The notes beneath the pieces are model-generated. The model was not told the DNA's origin, searched no databases, and saw only the letters and a list, made by a program, of their open reading frames with translations. A stretch of DNA of 40,016 bases from CAYJBH01 sp964369445 (GTDB taxonomy: Bacteria; Bacillota; Clostridia; Oscillospirales; Ruminococcaceae), in contig CAYJFU010000013.1 of NCBI GenBank assembly GCA_964369445.1, forward strand, positions 1 through 40,016. Reading direction: 5' to 3'. A program made the translations under genes and the position numbers. Shown here one piece after another: positions 30,958 to 39,399 of the stretch (positions are counted from its first letter, which is position 1; each line of letters opens with the position of its first letter).

Positions 30958-31861
30958 ACAAAAAATAATAGTGGTGTGCGGCGCAACCGCTACCGGCAAG
31001 ACCTCGCTTGCGGTGGAAATCGCACGCGAGGTGGGCGCGCAGGTGGTGTGTGCCGACTCGATGCAGATATACAAACGACTTGACATCGGCACGGCAAAGG
31101 TCACACCGCAGGAGATGTGCGGGGTACAGCACCACATGCTCGATATCGCCGAGCCGAGTGATATGTTCAGCGTTGCAGACTATGTTGCGATGGCGCGCCC
31201 CGCTATTGCAAATATCGCAAGTGGCGGCGAGGTAGCTGTCGTGTGCGGCGGTACGGGACTTTATATAGACGCACTGCTTGACGGGCGCGAGTTTTTCGAC
31301 CTACAAGAGGACGAAAGTGTCAAAACAGCACTTGCCGAACTTGACAACGAGCAGCTGTATGCGGCACTGTGTGAACAGGATCCGACTGCCGCGGCGAACA
31401 TGCACTGCAATAACCGCAAGAGGCTGTTGCGCGCGCTGTACGTCATAAAGGTTACAGGCCGGAGGTTTTCCGAACTCGGTCAGGAGGCAATACCTCAAAC
31501 TGCTCCGTACGACGCGCTTATACTCCGCTGTGGGTATGAAAGTCGCGATCAGCTGTATGCGGCAATAAACGGCCGTGTCGAGGTCATGTTACAGCGCGGA
31601 CTTTTATCGGAAGCGCGGTATGTCTACGAAAACCGAGAGAAGTTTGTCACGGCCGCGGCGGCGATTGGCTACAAGGAGTTGTTTGGATACTTTGAGGGCG
31701 CACCGCTTGAGCATTGCACCGAGCTGTTAAAACAGTCTAGCAGGCGATATGCCAAACGACAACTGACATGGTTTTCGCGCTACAAGCAGGCGGTTGACGC
31801 CCTGGCGGGTGACGGTTTGACACAGCATTTGAAAAGACAATTGGGAGAGTTTTTGCATTGA
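30944..31861 (+). CDS. miaA: tRNA dimethylallyltransferase MiaA
   Basis: MiaA adds a dimethylallyl group to N6 of A37 in tRNAs reading UNN codons, giving the substrate for MiaB. The 305 residues show the P-loop GATATGKTSLA, DSMQIYKRLDIGTAKV, HHMLDIAEPSDMFSVADY, the GGTGLYIDALL motif and NNRKRLLRALYVIKVTG, with RYAKRQLTWFSRY near the end. The TTG at 30944 overlaps the mutL 3' end by 14 bases and fits the family N-terminus; the nearest Shine-Dalgarno-like AAGGAG is rather far, so coupling to mutL is likely. Confidence 0.95.
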   Translation: MAEHKQKIIVVCGATATGKTSLAVEIAREVGAQVVCADSMQIYKRLDIGTAKVTPQEMCGVQHHMLDIAEPSDMFSVADYVAMARPAIANIASGGEVAVVCGGTGLYIDALLDGREFFDLQEDESVKTALAELDNEQLYAALCEQDPTAAANMHCNNRKRLLRALYVIKVTGRRFSELGQEAIPQTAPYDALILRCGYESRDQLYAAINGRVEVMLQRGLLSEARYVYENREKFVTAAAAIGYKELFGYFEGAPLEHCTELLKQSSRRYAKRQLTWFSRYKQAVDALAGDGLTQHLKRQLGEFLH

Positions 31862-33075
31862 AAAAGCGGCATATAAGGCAGATATTTTTACTGCTTTTAA
31901 TAATACCGATAATATATCTCGGCATACAATTGTATATGCTGACAAGTTCGGCAATATCCACGCAGATAGCCGTGGAGGAAGACCTCAGCGAGAGCATCGC
32001 GACGGAGGGAGTAGCGGTACGAGATGAGCTTACCATACCCACCGTCGGCGATGATGTTTTGCTGTTTATGTTGCAGGATGGTGAGCGCGTGTTGCAGGGC
32101 GCACAGATAGCGCTCAGGTTTTCAAGCACACAGAGCGCTGAGGACAACGCACACATGCAACGCCTGCAAAATGAGTATGACATGTTGTCGCAGGTAACGG
32201 CGTCCACCGAGACGGTTGTGCCGGATGTAGAGATCATCGCCGGCAGAATACTTGATGATTATCTTGACATATTGGCAAACATTCGACAGGACGACTACGA
32301 GCTGTTATACGAGCCGACAGCCTCGTTTTTAATGCACTCCTCCGAGATGAATGCCGCCACTAATACCCCTGTAAATGTTGCGGCGCAACTGGCACAGCTC
32401 AGCGCCGAGATATCGGCACTTTCCGTCAGCGGCGCACCACAGGGTAGCGTGACCGCTCAGGTGGGTGGCTATTTTGTCAGCCGTACCGACGGGTTGGAAT
32501 CAATCATCACCCCGACCGCCGCGCAGGAGTGGACCTCTGCCGAGGTGACGGCTATGCTGGACTCGACACGAGATTTGACAACCGATGCAAAAACCTCAGG
32601 CAAAATCGTGCAGGATTATCGTTGGGATTACTACTGTTTGATACCGCAGGGTGAAGTCGGACGCATAACAGAGGGGAACAATTACGAACTGGAGTTTTTT
32701 GCCGCCGGAGGTTTTAGGTTAAGTGCGGAACTCGAACAGATAGACGAGCCGGACGAAAACGGCAACGTGTTGTTGCGGTTTGCATGTAACACGATGGTTC
32801 CGGATATAGCAACTATTCGGTACTCCTCGGCGAACATTATCGTAAAAAACTATTACGGCATCAGGGTCAGCCGCGACGCACTGCGCATTGTGGACGGTAT
32901 AAAAGGGGTGTATGTCAAGTACGGCAACCTTTTGCAGTTTAAGGAGATAGCCCCGATATTTGAGGACGAGGACTACCTGTTGCTACCCCTCGAACAGGAC
33001 GAGGAAAACGAGGTTAAACTGTACGACGAAGTTGTGGTGGAAGGAAGAGATTTATATGACGGAAAAATACTGTAA
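31858..33075 (+). CDS. HlyD-like membrane-anchored envelope protein
   Basis: A 405-residue protein with a short basic start, one N-terminal membrane anchor (about residues 7-25) and a large outside domain. Early SIATEGVAVRDEL and later QVGGYFVSRTDGLESI form the split lipoyl/barrel-like halves seen in HlyD-type adaptor proteins, with a Gln/Glu-rich helical stretch between them. No ABC or RND partner is encoded next to it, so transport is not assured. Its fixed position before yggS-sepF-divIVA, as in other clostridia I recall, suggests a role at the cell envelope. The TTG overlaps the miaA stop (TTGA), with GGGAGAG upstream. Confidence 0.7.
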   Translation: MKKRHIRQIFLLLLIIPIIYLGIQLYMLTSSAISTQIAVEEDLSESIATEGVAVRDELTIPTVGDDVLLFMLQDGERVLQGAQIALRFSSTQSAEDNAHMQRLQNEYDMLSQVTASTETVVPDVEIIAGRILDDYLDILANIRQDDYELLYEPTASFLMHSSEMNAATNTPVNVAAQLAQLSAEISALSVSGAPQGSVTAQVGGYFVSRTDGLESIITPTAAQEWTSAEVTAMLDSTRDLTTDAKTSGKIVQDYRWDYYCLIPQGEVGRITEGNNYELEFFAAGGFRLSAELEQIDEPDENGNVLLRFACNTMVPDIATIRYSSANIIVKNYYGIRVSRDALRIVDGIKGVYVKYGNLLQFKEIAPIFEDEDYLLLPLEQDEENEVKLYDEVVVEGRDLYDGKIL

Positions 33076-33751
33076 CATAGAACAAAACCTGCTACGCGTC
33101 AAAGAGCGAATAGCGCAAAGCGCACGGTCTGTCGGCAGGAACGAGGGAGATGTAACACTTCTTGGTGTGACAAAAACGATGCCGGCTGAGGTTGTGGCAA
33201 AGGCGGTGGGCTACGGTCTTAGTAGCATAGGAGAAAACTACACGGCCGAGATAGTGCAAAAAGCGCCACTGCTTACCGGTGCAGACATACACATGATAGG
33301 ACACCTACAGTCCAACAAGATAAAGGATATACTGCCGCATATCAGCATGTTGCAGTCGCTGGACAGCGTACGGCTTGCAAAAAAACTACAGGCACAGTTG
33401 CAGGCAAGCGGTGCAAAGTTGCAGGTGCTTTTACAGGTGAACATAGGCGAGGAGCACAGCAAAAGCGGCATACCGCCACACCTGCTTGATGAAGTTATAT
33501 GTGAGGTAGATACATGCGAAAATCTCATAATTAAAGGGCTTATGTGCATACCGCCGGCAGGGGACGAAAGGCAGACAAGAAAATATTTTAGCAAGATGTT
33601 CAATCTATATATTGACATTAAGGGCAAAAAGTTGCATAATATAGATAATATTAATGTTTTATCTATGGGCATGTCGAATGACTATGAAGCGGCAATAACC
33701 GAGGGAGCAACGTTAGTAAGGGTAGGAAGTGCCATATTTGGCGAAAGATAA
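33056..33751 (+). CDS. PLP homeostasis protein YggS/YlmE family
   Basis: A 231-residue pyridoxal-phosphate-binding TIM-barrel protein without known enzymatic activity that buffers PLP and affects amino acid balance. The family motifs are clear: LLGVTKTMPAE with PLP-binding K40, GENYTAEIV, HMIGHLQSNKIKDIL, LLQVNIGEEHSKSGI, KGLMCIPPAG and LSMGMSNDYEAAITEGATLVR. The ATG at 33056 follows AAGGAAGAG and lies inside the end of the HlyD-like gene (20-base overlap); a longer frame back to 32960 is not the real start. It precedes sepF, as ylmE precedes ylmF in B. subtilis. Confidence 0.94.
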   Translation: MTEKYCNIEQNLLRVKERIAQSARSVGRNEGDVTLLGVTKTMPAEVVAKAVGYGLSSIGENYTAEIVQKAPLLTGADIHMIGHLQSNKIKDILPHISMLQSLDSVRLAKKLQAQLQASGAKLQVLLQVNIGEEHSKSGIPPHLLDEVICEVDTCENLIIKGLMCIPPAGDERQTRKYFSKMFNLYIDIKGKKLHNIDNINVLSMGMSNDYEAAITEGATLVRVGSAIFGER

Positions 33752-33767
33752 ATCAAGGAGTGGACTT

Positions 33768-34202
33768 ATGGGATTTTTAGATAAAATGAAAGAGGTTTTC
33801 CAACTGCCACAGGACGAAGAGTTTAGCGATGACATTGATTTTGTGACCGACCAGGCAGAAAGTCGCTCTGACCCCGATCGTTTGGATACATCAAAAAAGA
33901 GCAAGGTTGTCAACATCAATGCGACAACACAGCTTCAAGTTGTGCTCGCAAAGCCGGAGAAGTTTGAGGACGCAACGACGATAGCCGACCATCTCAACGC
34001 AAAACGCACCGTCGTTTTAAACCTTGAAACCTCACCAAAAGAGATAAACAGGCGCTTAATCGACTTTTTAACAGGCGTTGCGTACGCAAACAATGGCCAG
34101 ATACAGCGTGTTGCAAACTCGACATTTATCATAACTCCTTACAACGTGGATTTGATGGGTGATATCTTGGGCGAGCTTGAAAACAGCGGCTACTACGTAT
34201 AA
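33768..34202 (+). CDS. sepF: Cell division protein SepF
   Basis: SepF anchors FtsZ to the membrane and aligns septal rings. The 144-residue protein has an N-terminal amphipathic membrane-binding helix (MGFLDKMKEVFQ), an acidic linker, and the SepF core FEDATTIADHLNAKRTVVLNLE, RRLIDFLTGVAYANNGQI and TFIITPYNVDLMG. The ATG at 33768 is preceded by AAGGAG; a longer in-frame reading from 33729 would hide the membrane helix and overlap yggS. divIVA follows after 41 bases. Confidence 0.96.
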   Translation: MGFLDKMKEVFQLPQDEEFSDDIDFVTDQAESRSDPDRLDTSKKSKVVNINATTQLQVVLAKPEKFEDATTIADHLNAKRTVVLNLETSPKEINRRLIDFLTGVAYANNGQIQRVANSTFIITPYNVDLMGDILGELENSGYYV

Positions 34203-34243
34203 TTTTCTGAGAGTATCTACATAAATAATAAAACGGAGGGTTT

Positions 34244-35042
34244 ATGCTCAGTTTAGAACAGATAAAAAGTGTTACGTTTGACAGGGTTGTGCGTGGTTAC
34301 CGCCCCGAAGATGTTGATGATTTTATAAATCAAGTTGCTGCACAGATACAGCAACTGACGGAAGAAAAGCAAAGTCTTGAAAACAAGATGTACATCCTTG
34401 CCGAGACAGTGGAAGAGTACCGCGGCGATNNNNNNNNNNCAAATCGTAAAAGAAGCGCAGGCAACAGCAGAGCGCGAGCGTAAGCATGCCTCCGAGCTTG
34501 TCAAAACAGAGCAACAGCGCCTTACATTTATGCAACAGGAGGTTTCAAAGTTCCGCGGAAGCGTCATAGATGCCTACAAAACACACATTGAACTGCTCAG
34601 CAACCTGCCGGTAGATGTGGCGGATGAAGAGGTGGTTGACATAGAGGAAACCGAGCCGGTGCCGATGACTATACCGCAGGCACAGCCGTTGACACAGCCG
34701 CTTTCAATGCCCTACCATCAGACAGCAGAGGTTACAAGGGAACTGCCGCAATTAGATGATGTTCCCATAGACTCAGATAACTTTATAACACCGCAACCCG
34801 TTATGCCGATAGAGCCTGTTCAGCATGTCGCTCCAATACTGCCCATCGAGCGTGAAGAGCCCATTACACAGCCTCTCTCGCAGTACAACTATCCCCCGCA
34901 ACCTACACAAACCGCCTCGGAGGTTGCCCCCATTATTCCGGTCATGGATGATGAGCAACTGTCACGAGAAAATTTAAATGAAGCTCAAGGTAGAATTTCG
35001 CTGTTTAACCACTACAGTGACTTTGAACTTGACGAGGAATAA
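34244..35042 (+). CDS. divIVA: DivIVA-family division-site/septum protein, interrupted by an N gap
   Basis: DivIVA senses curved membranes at poles and septa. The N-terminal domain is intact: MLSLEQIKSVTFDRVVRGYRPEDVDDFINQV, written here in part as VTFDRVVRGYRPEDVDDF, then a coiled coil. Ten Ns at 34430-34439 break it, and the rest continues in the next frame (QIVKEAQATAERERKH, then a FRGSVIDAYKTHIELL helix). The frame change is caused by the arbitrary ten Ns. About 15 or more codons of the coiled coil are probably missing. After residue ~120 of the visible sequence comes a long Pro/Gln/Glu-rich tail that ends SLFNHYSDFELDEE. ACGGAGGG precedes the ATG. Confidence 0.9.
34430..34439. other. Assembly gap (10 N) inside divIVA
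   Basis: Codon boundaries lie exactly at 34430 and 34440 in the upstream and downstream reading frames, so the real number of missing bases must be a multiple of three. The ten Ns are therefore a placeholder. Confidence 0.95.
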
Positions 35043-35240
35043 TAGGCAAGTACAAAACGCACCTGCGACTAATGGCTAAAGACTAACTGTGAAAGACTTT
35101 TGACCAAAACGATACGTTTAGAGTGCAAATAGGCATCAAGTTATTGCACAATAAAACAAACAGTCATTCACTACTCACCTTTAGACCTTAGTTTAATGTG
35201 TTTTGCACGTGGCTAATGGATAATTGAAAGGAGCACATAT
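35043..35240 (+). promoter_or_regulatory. ileS leader with alternative pairings, no T-box seen
   Basis: In these 198 bases GTGCAAA (35123-35129) can pair with TTGCAC (35144-35149) or, exclusively, with TTTGCAC (35202-35208) just upstream of the ileS ribosome site. I found no T-box core (AGGGTGG...ACCGCG) and no terminator T tract. A convincing promoter was not found either. Confidence 0.35.
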
Positions 35241-38015
35241 TTGTCGGCAGATTATAACAGCACAATAATATTACCTAAAACAAGCTTTTCCATGAAAGCG
35301 GGTCTTGCTACAAAGGAACCGCAGATGCGCGAGGCATGGGATAACGCTAAACTATATGAATCTATACTGAACAAAGGGGAAAATTCTCCTTTGTTTATTC
35401 TACATGACGGCCCTCCGTATGCAAACGGCGACGTGCATATGGGCACCGCCATGAACAAGGTGTTAAAGGACATGATAATTCGCTACAAGACGATGAGCGG
35501 TTATAAGAGCCCTTACCTGCCGGGTTGGGATACCCACGGACTGCCTATCGAGCTGAAAGCTCTTGAAAAGGCAAAAAAAGACGGCAAGAAGAGCACCGAC
35601 ATCTCAAAGCTTGAACTGCGCAAACTCTGCCGTGAGTATGCGTTGCACTTTATCGACGTTCAGCGCAGTCACTTTAAGCGCTTGGGCGTTTTGGGCGAGT
35701 TTGATAACCCCTATATGACACTTACCCCCGATTTTGAGGCGCGCCAGATAAAAGTTTTTGGCGAGATGATAAAAAAGGGTTACATTTACAAGGGCAAAAA
35801 AGCGGTTTACTGGTGCTCGAACGACAAGACGGCACTTGCCGAGGCAGAGATAGAATACGCAGAGGATCCGTGTGTGTCCATCTACGTCAGCTTTAACGTG
35901 ACCGATGACAACGGTGCGCTTGCGGCGGCAGGTGTCGATGCAAGCAAAACCAAATTTGTCATATGGACCACCACCGCTTGGACCATACCCGGCAACATGG
36001 CTATCTGCCTTGGCAGGGATTTTGAATATGCCGTTGTCAAGGTTGGCGAAAGCATATACATTATAGCGGATGAGCTTGTCAAGGAGACGATGAGCGCGGC
36101 TGGAATAACCGATTACAGCGTTGTCACGACGATAACCGGCGACAAGCTGGAGGGTATAAAATGTGCGCACCCACATCTTGACCGCAGTTCCCTCGTGATA
36201 CTGGGCGACCACGTGACACTTGAAAGCGGTACAGGCTGTGTGCACACAGCGCCGGGTCACGGTGCCGACGACTTTGAGGTCTGCACAAAGTTTTACCCCG
36301 AGATACCTGTCATAGTTCCGGTGGACGAGGCAGGCATAATGACGGAGGAGGCAGGTATATTTGCCGGCCAACCGATAGCAAAATGCGCAAAAAGCGTTAT
36401 CGAGCACCTTGAGAGCACAGGACACCTGCTTGCTAAAAAGGAGCTTATTCATCAGTACCCGCACTGCTGGCGCTGTAAACACCCCATACTGTTCCGCACG
36501 ACGGAGCAGTGGTTCTGCTCGGTGGAAGCCTTTAAAGACGAAGCAATAGCGGCACTCCGAGACGTTAAATTTACTCCGGAGTGGGGCAAAGACCGCCTAA
36601 CCGGAATGGTGCGCGACAGATACGACTGGTGTATTAGTCGTCAGCGCACATGGGGAGTGCCGATACCGGTATTCTACTGCGACGACTGTGGCGCATATCA
36701 CGCCGACGATGCAACTATCACCGCCGTCAGCGAACTTTTCGCCAAAGAGGGCAGTGACGCGTGGTACAAATACGAGGCAAGCGACATACTGCCTGCCGGT
36801 ACAGCCTGCCCTAAATGCAGTTGCACCTCTTTTACAAAAGAGAGCGATATAATGGACGTGTGGTTTGACAGCGGCACGACACACACCTGCCTTGACGAGG
36901 CAGAGGGTTACCGTTGGCCTGCCGACCTTTATCTGGAGGGTGCCGACCAGTTCCGTGGTTGGTTCCAGTCTTCACTGCTTACAGCTGTCCCGTACAAGGG
37001 CGCGGCACCGTACAAGGGCGTGTTGACACACGGCTGGGTTGTCGACGGCGAGGGGCGCAAGATGTCAAAATCCCTTGGCAACGGCATACTTGCCACCGAG
37101 GTCATAAAGGACTACGGCGCGGACATACTGCGACTTTGGGTCGCCTCGACGGACTATCAGACCGACGTGCGTGTTTCAAAGGACATCTTAAAGCAGTGCA
37201 CCGAGACATACCGCAAAATACGTAATACGGCACGTTTTATCCTCGGCAACCTCGCGGACTACAACCCGAGCACCGACCGTGTACCGACTGCCGACCTGCC
37301 GGAGCTTGACAGGTTTGTGTTAAGCCGTCTAAATTTGCTGATTGAAAAGTGCACCGCCGCTTTTGATGCATATGAATTCCACACCGCTACACACGCAATA
37401 CACCAGTATTGCATCGTAGAGCTGTCCAACTTCTACCTCGATATAATAAAGGACACGCTGTACTGTGAGGAACGCGACAGCAAAAAGCGTCGCAGTGCGC
37501 AGACGGTTATCGAGCGCATACTGTCGGTTATAACACGCCTGCTCGCACCGATACTGTGCTATACCACCGACGAGATATGGCAACACCTGTGTGCCGTCAG
37601 CGGTGAGGACAAACATGTAGCGCTCACCGATTTCCCACAACCGGACACAGACGCGGTTTTGTCCAAAGAGATACAAGAGCTTTTTGACAGTGCACTTTCC
37701 ATAAAGGACGTTGTTGCAAAGGCACTTGAGACGGCGCGTGCGGAAAAGGTTATAGGCTCGTCGTTGGAGGCAAGCGTTAAACTTACACTGACAAAGCCAC
37801 TTTTTGCACAGTTTAGCGACAAAAAACAAATGTTGATCTACCTACTCATAGTGTCGGACTTGCAGCTTGTAGAGGGCGAAAATGACATTGTGGCAGAGGT
37901 TAAACACGCCGAGGGCGAAAAGTGTATGCGCTGTTGGTGCTTCAACACCGAGCCGGTACAGGACGGCGAGGGCATACTCTGTGCAAGATGTAACAACGTT
38001 GTGAAATCGTTATGA
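35241..38015 (+). CDS. ileS: Isoleucyl-tRNA synthetase
   Basis: The class I synthetase charges tRNA-Ile. The 924-residue protein has the HIGH-type motif HMGT at residues 66-69 in PPYANGDVHMGTAMNK, an editing domain (TTAWTIPGNMAIC, then GTGCVHTAPGHGADDFE), WFDSGTTH and the GRKMSKSLGN motif with KMSKS at 607-611. A C-terminal zinc finger has C895-x2-C898 and C914-x2-C917. This marks the bacterial-type IleRS. The TTG at 35241 follows GAAAGGAG at eight bases and gives the normal N-terminus. The stop overlaps the lspA start (ATGA). Confidence 0.97.
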   Translation: MSADYNSTIILPKTSFSMKAGLATKEPQMREAWDNAKLYESILNKGENSPLFILHDGPPYANGDVHMGTAMNKVLKDMIIRYKTMSGYKSPYLPGWDTHGLPIELKALEKAKKDGKKSTDISKLELRKLCREYALHFIDVQRSHFKRLGVLGEFDNPYMTLTPDFEARQIKVFGEMIKKGYIYKGKKAVYWCSNDKTALAEAEIEYAEDPCVSIYVSFNVTDDNGALAAAGVDASKTKFVIWTTTAWTIPGNMAICLGRDFEYAVVKVGESIYIIADELVKETMSAAGITDYSVVTTITGDKLEGIKCAHPHLDRSSLVILGDHVTLESGTGCVHTAPGHGADDFEVCTKFYPEIPVIVPVDEAGIMTEEAGIFAGQPIAKCAKSVIEHLESTGHLLAKKELIHQYPHCWRCKHPILFRTTEQWFCSVEAFKDEAIAALRDVKFTPEWGKDRLTGMVRDRYDWCISRQRTWGVPIPVFYCDDCGAYHADDATITAVSELFAKEGSDAWYKYEASDILPAGTACPKCSCTSFTKESDIMDVWFDSGTTHTCLDEAEGYRWPADLYLEGADQFRGWFQSSLLTAVPYKGAAPYKGVLTHGWVVDGEGRKMSKSLGNGILATEVIKDYGADILRLWVASTDYQTDVRVSKDILKQCTETYRKIRNTARFILGNLADYNPSTDRVPTADLPELDRFVLSRLNLLIEKCTAAFDAYEFHTATHAIHQYCIVELSNFYLDIIKDTLYCEERDSKKRRSAQTVIERILSVITRLLAPILCYTTDEIWQHLCAVSGEDKHVALTDFPQPDTDAVLSKEIQELFDSALSIKDVVAKALETARAEKVIGSSLEASVKLTLTKPLFAQFSDKKQMLIYLLIVSDLQLVEGENDIVAEVKHAEGEKCMRCWCFNTEPVQDGEGILCARCNNVVKSL

Positions 38016-38494
38016 CAAAACGCAAATATATAATCTACCCCATCTGCATCGCACTGCTAATCGGGCTTGACATGATGTCAAAATTGATGGCAACGGCCTA
38101 TTTGAAACCGATAGGTCGTATGCCGTTTATACCGGGTCTTGAACTAGTGTACGTGTTAAACGACGGGGCGGCGTTCAGTCTTTTTGCAGGCAACACGTTT
38201 TTTCTTATCGTGTTGACCTCTATATCCATACTTGCACTTATAGTCATACTTTTTTCCGGGCGGTTTGACAAGCTGTTTTACGAAATTTGTTTTGTGTTAA
38301 TCATCAGCGGTGGCATAGGTAACCTTATCGACAGGATAACCACCGGCGTTGTTGTGGATTTTTTCAACTTTACCTTTGTGAATTTTGCGGTTTTTAACGT
38401 TGCGGATTGCTATGTCACGGTGGGTGTGGCACTTTTTGCGATTTATTATACGAAACAAGAGTTTTTCAGCGGAAAAAAGCGTGAAGAGAATTAA
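38012..38494 (+). CDS. lspA: Lipoprotein signal peptidase LspA
   Basis: An aspartic membrane protease that removes prolipoprotein signal peptides. The 160 residues have four membrane segments and the family motifs: DMMSKLMA near the start, the NDGAAFSLF loop, GGIGNLIDRITTG and VVDFFNF, and FAVFNVADCYVTVG with the second catalytic Asp. The ATG overlaps the ileS stop by four bases and the 3' end overlaps rluD by 14, so all three are likely coupled. The ileS-lspA pairing is common in bacteria. Confidence 0.96.
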   Translation: MTKRKYIIYPICIALLIGLDMMSKLMATAYLKPIGRMPFIPGLELVYVLNDGAAFSLFAGNTFFLIVLTSISILALIVILFSGRFDKLFYEICFVLIISGGIGNLIDRITTGVVVDFFNFTFVNFAVFNVADCYVTVGVALFAIYYTKQEFFSGKKREEN

Positions 38495-39399
38495 TTTTGT
38501 AGTTGATGAACAATGTGCGGGGCAACGTCTTGACACGTTGGTGGCGCTACGCTGTGACAACCTTTCCCGCTCTGCCGCTGCTAAGCTAATAGAGCAGGGA
38601 GAGGTTGTTTTGTGTGGTAGGCAGGCGCAAAAGCGCAGTGCCGTCAAACCGGGCGATACCGTCACGGTCAACATTCCACAGCCGGTGCCGGATAAGGCTC
38701 TACCACAGGACATACNNNNNNNNNNTGGACGTCGTGTTTGAGGACGAGCACATCATCGTTGTTAATAAGCCCAAAGGCATGGTGGTGCATCCGGCGGCAG
38801 GTAATCCCGACGGAACACTTGTCAACGCACTGTTACACCGATGCGACGGCAGTCTTTCGGGGATAGGCGGTGTGATGCGACCGGGCATTGTACACCGACT
38901 GGACAAGGACACAAGCGGACTTATCGTGGCGGCAAAGACGGACAGCGCACACGCGGCGCTTGCCGATGCACTCAAAGACCACGATGTAAAGCGCATTTAC
39001 CATGCCGTCACAATAGGCAACATCAAACAGGACAGCGGTACCGTTAACGCCCCGATAGCGCGTGACAAGAACAACCGACTGCGCATGGCGGTCATGCCGG
39101 ACGGCAGGCAGGCGGTAACGCACTTTGAGGTGCTGGCGAGGTACAAAGGTCACTGCTATGTCATGTGCCAGCTGGAGACGGGGAGAACGCACCAGATAAG
39201 GGTGCACATGAAACATCTGGGACATCCGCTTGCCGGTGACACGGTGTACGGACAGCGTGAAAACCCATTGCTTGCCGGTCAGTGCCTACACGCAAAACAC
39301 CTGAGTTTTGCACACCCGATAACCGGTGAGACCATGACATTTGAATCTGAATTGCCACAGTATTTTTCACAATTTTTAAGAAAGCTAGAGAGGTTATGA
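38481..39399 (+). CDS. rluD: 23S rRNA pseudouridine synthase, RluD family, interrupted by an N gap
   Basis: The GTG at 38481 begins an S4 RNA-binding domain (CAGQRLDTLVALRCDNLS, SAVKPGDTVTVNIP). After the ten Ns the catalytic domain continues in another frame: DVVFEDEHIIVVNKPKGMVVHPA, written in part as IIVVNKPKGMVVHPA, then IVHRLDKDTSGLIVAAKT with the catalytic Asp in HRLD, and GRTHQIRVHMKHLGHPLAGD. The family has IPLD right at the break, so only three bases (giving P and L) appear to be missing. The protein is otherwise whole. Exact target uridines cannot be told. The end overlaps the HAD gene (ATGA). Confidence 0.92.
38716..38725. other. Assembly gap (10 N) inside rluD
   Basis: The upstream frame leaves one base (C) before the gap and the downstream frame needs TG as codon positions 2-3, so the true length is a multiple of three; three bases would restore the DIPLD motif exactly. 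Confidence 0.95.

Noticed and set aside
34244..35042. divIVA as a frameshifted pseudogene
   Set aside because: The frame change coincides exactly with ten placeholder Ns and both halves match the family.
35604..36482. 292-codon open frame on the minus strand inside ileS
   Set aside because: It lies fully antisense to the conserved IleRS editing domain, has no ribosome site and its composition is that of a complementary shadow.
38481..39399. rluD as a frameshifted pseudogene
   Set aside because: A three-base gap restores the frame and the conserved motif.
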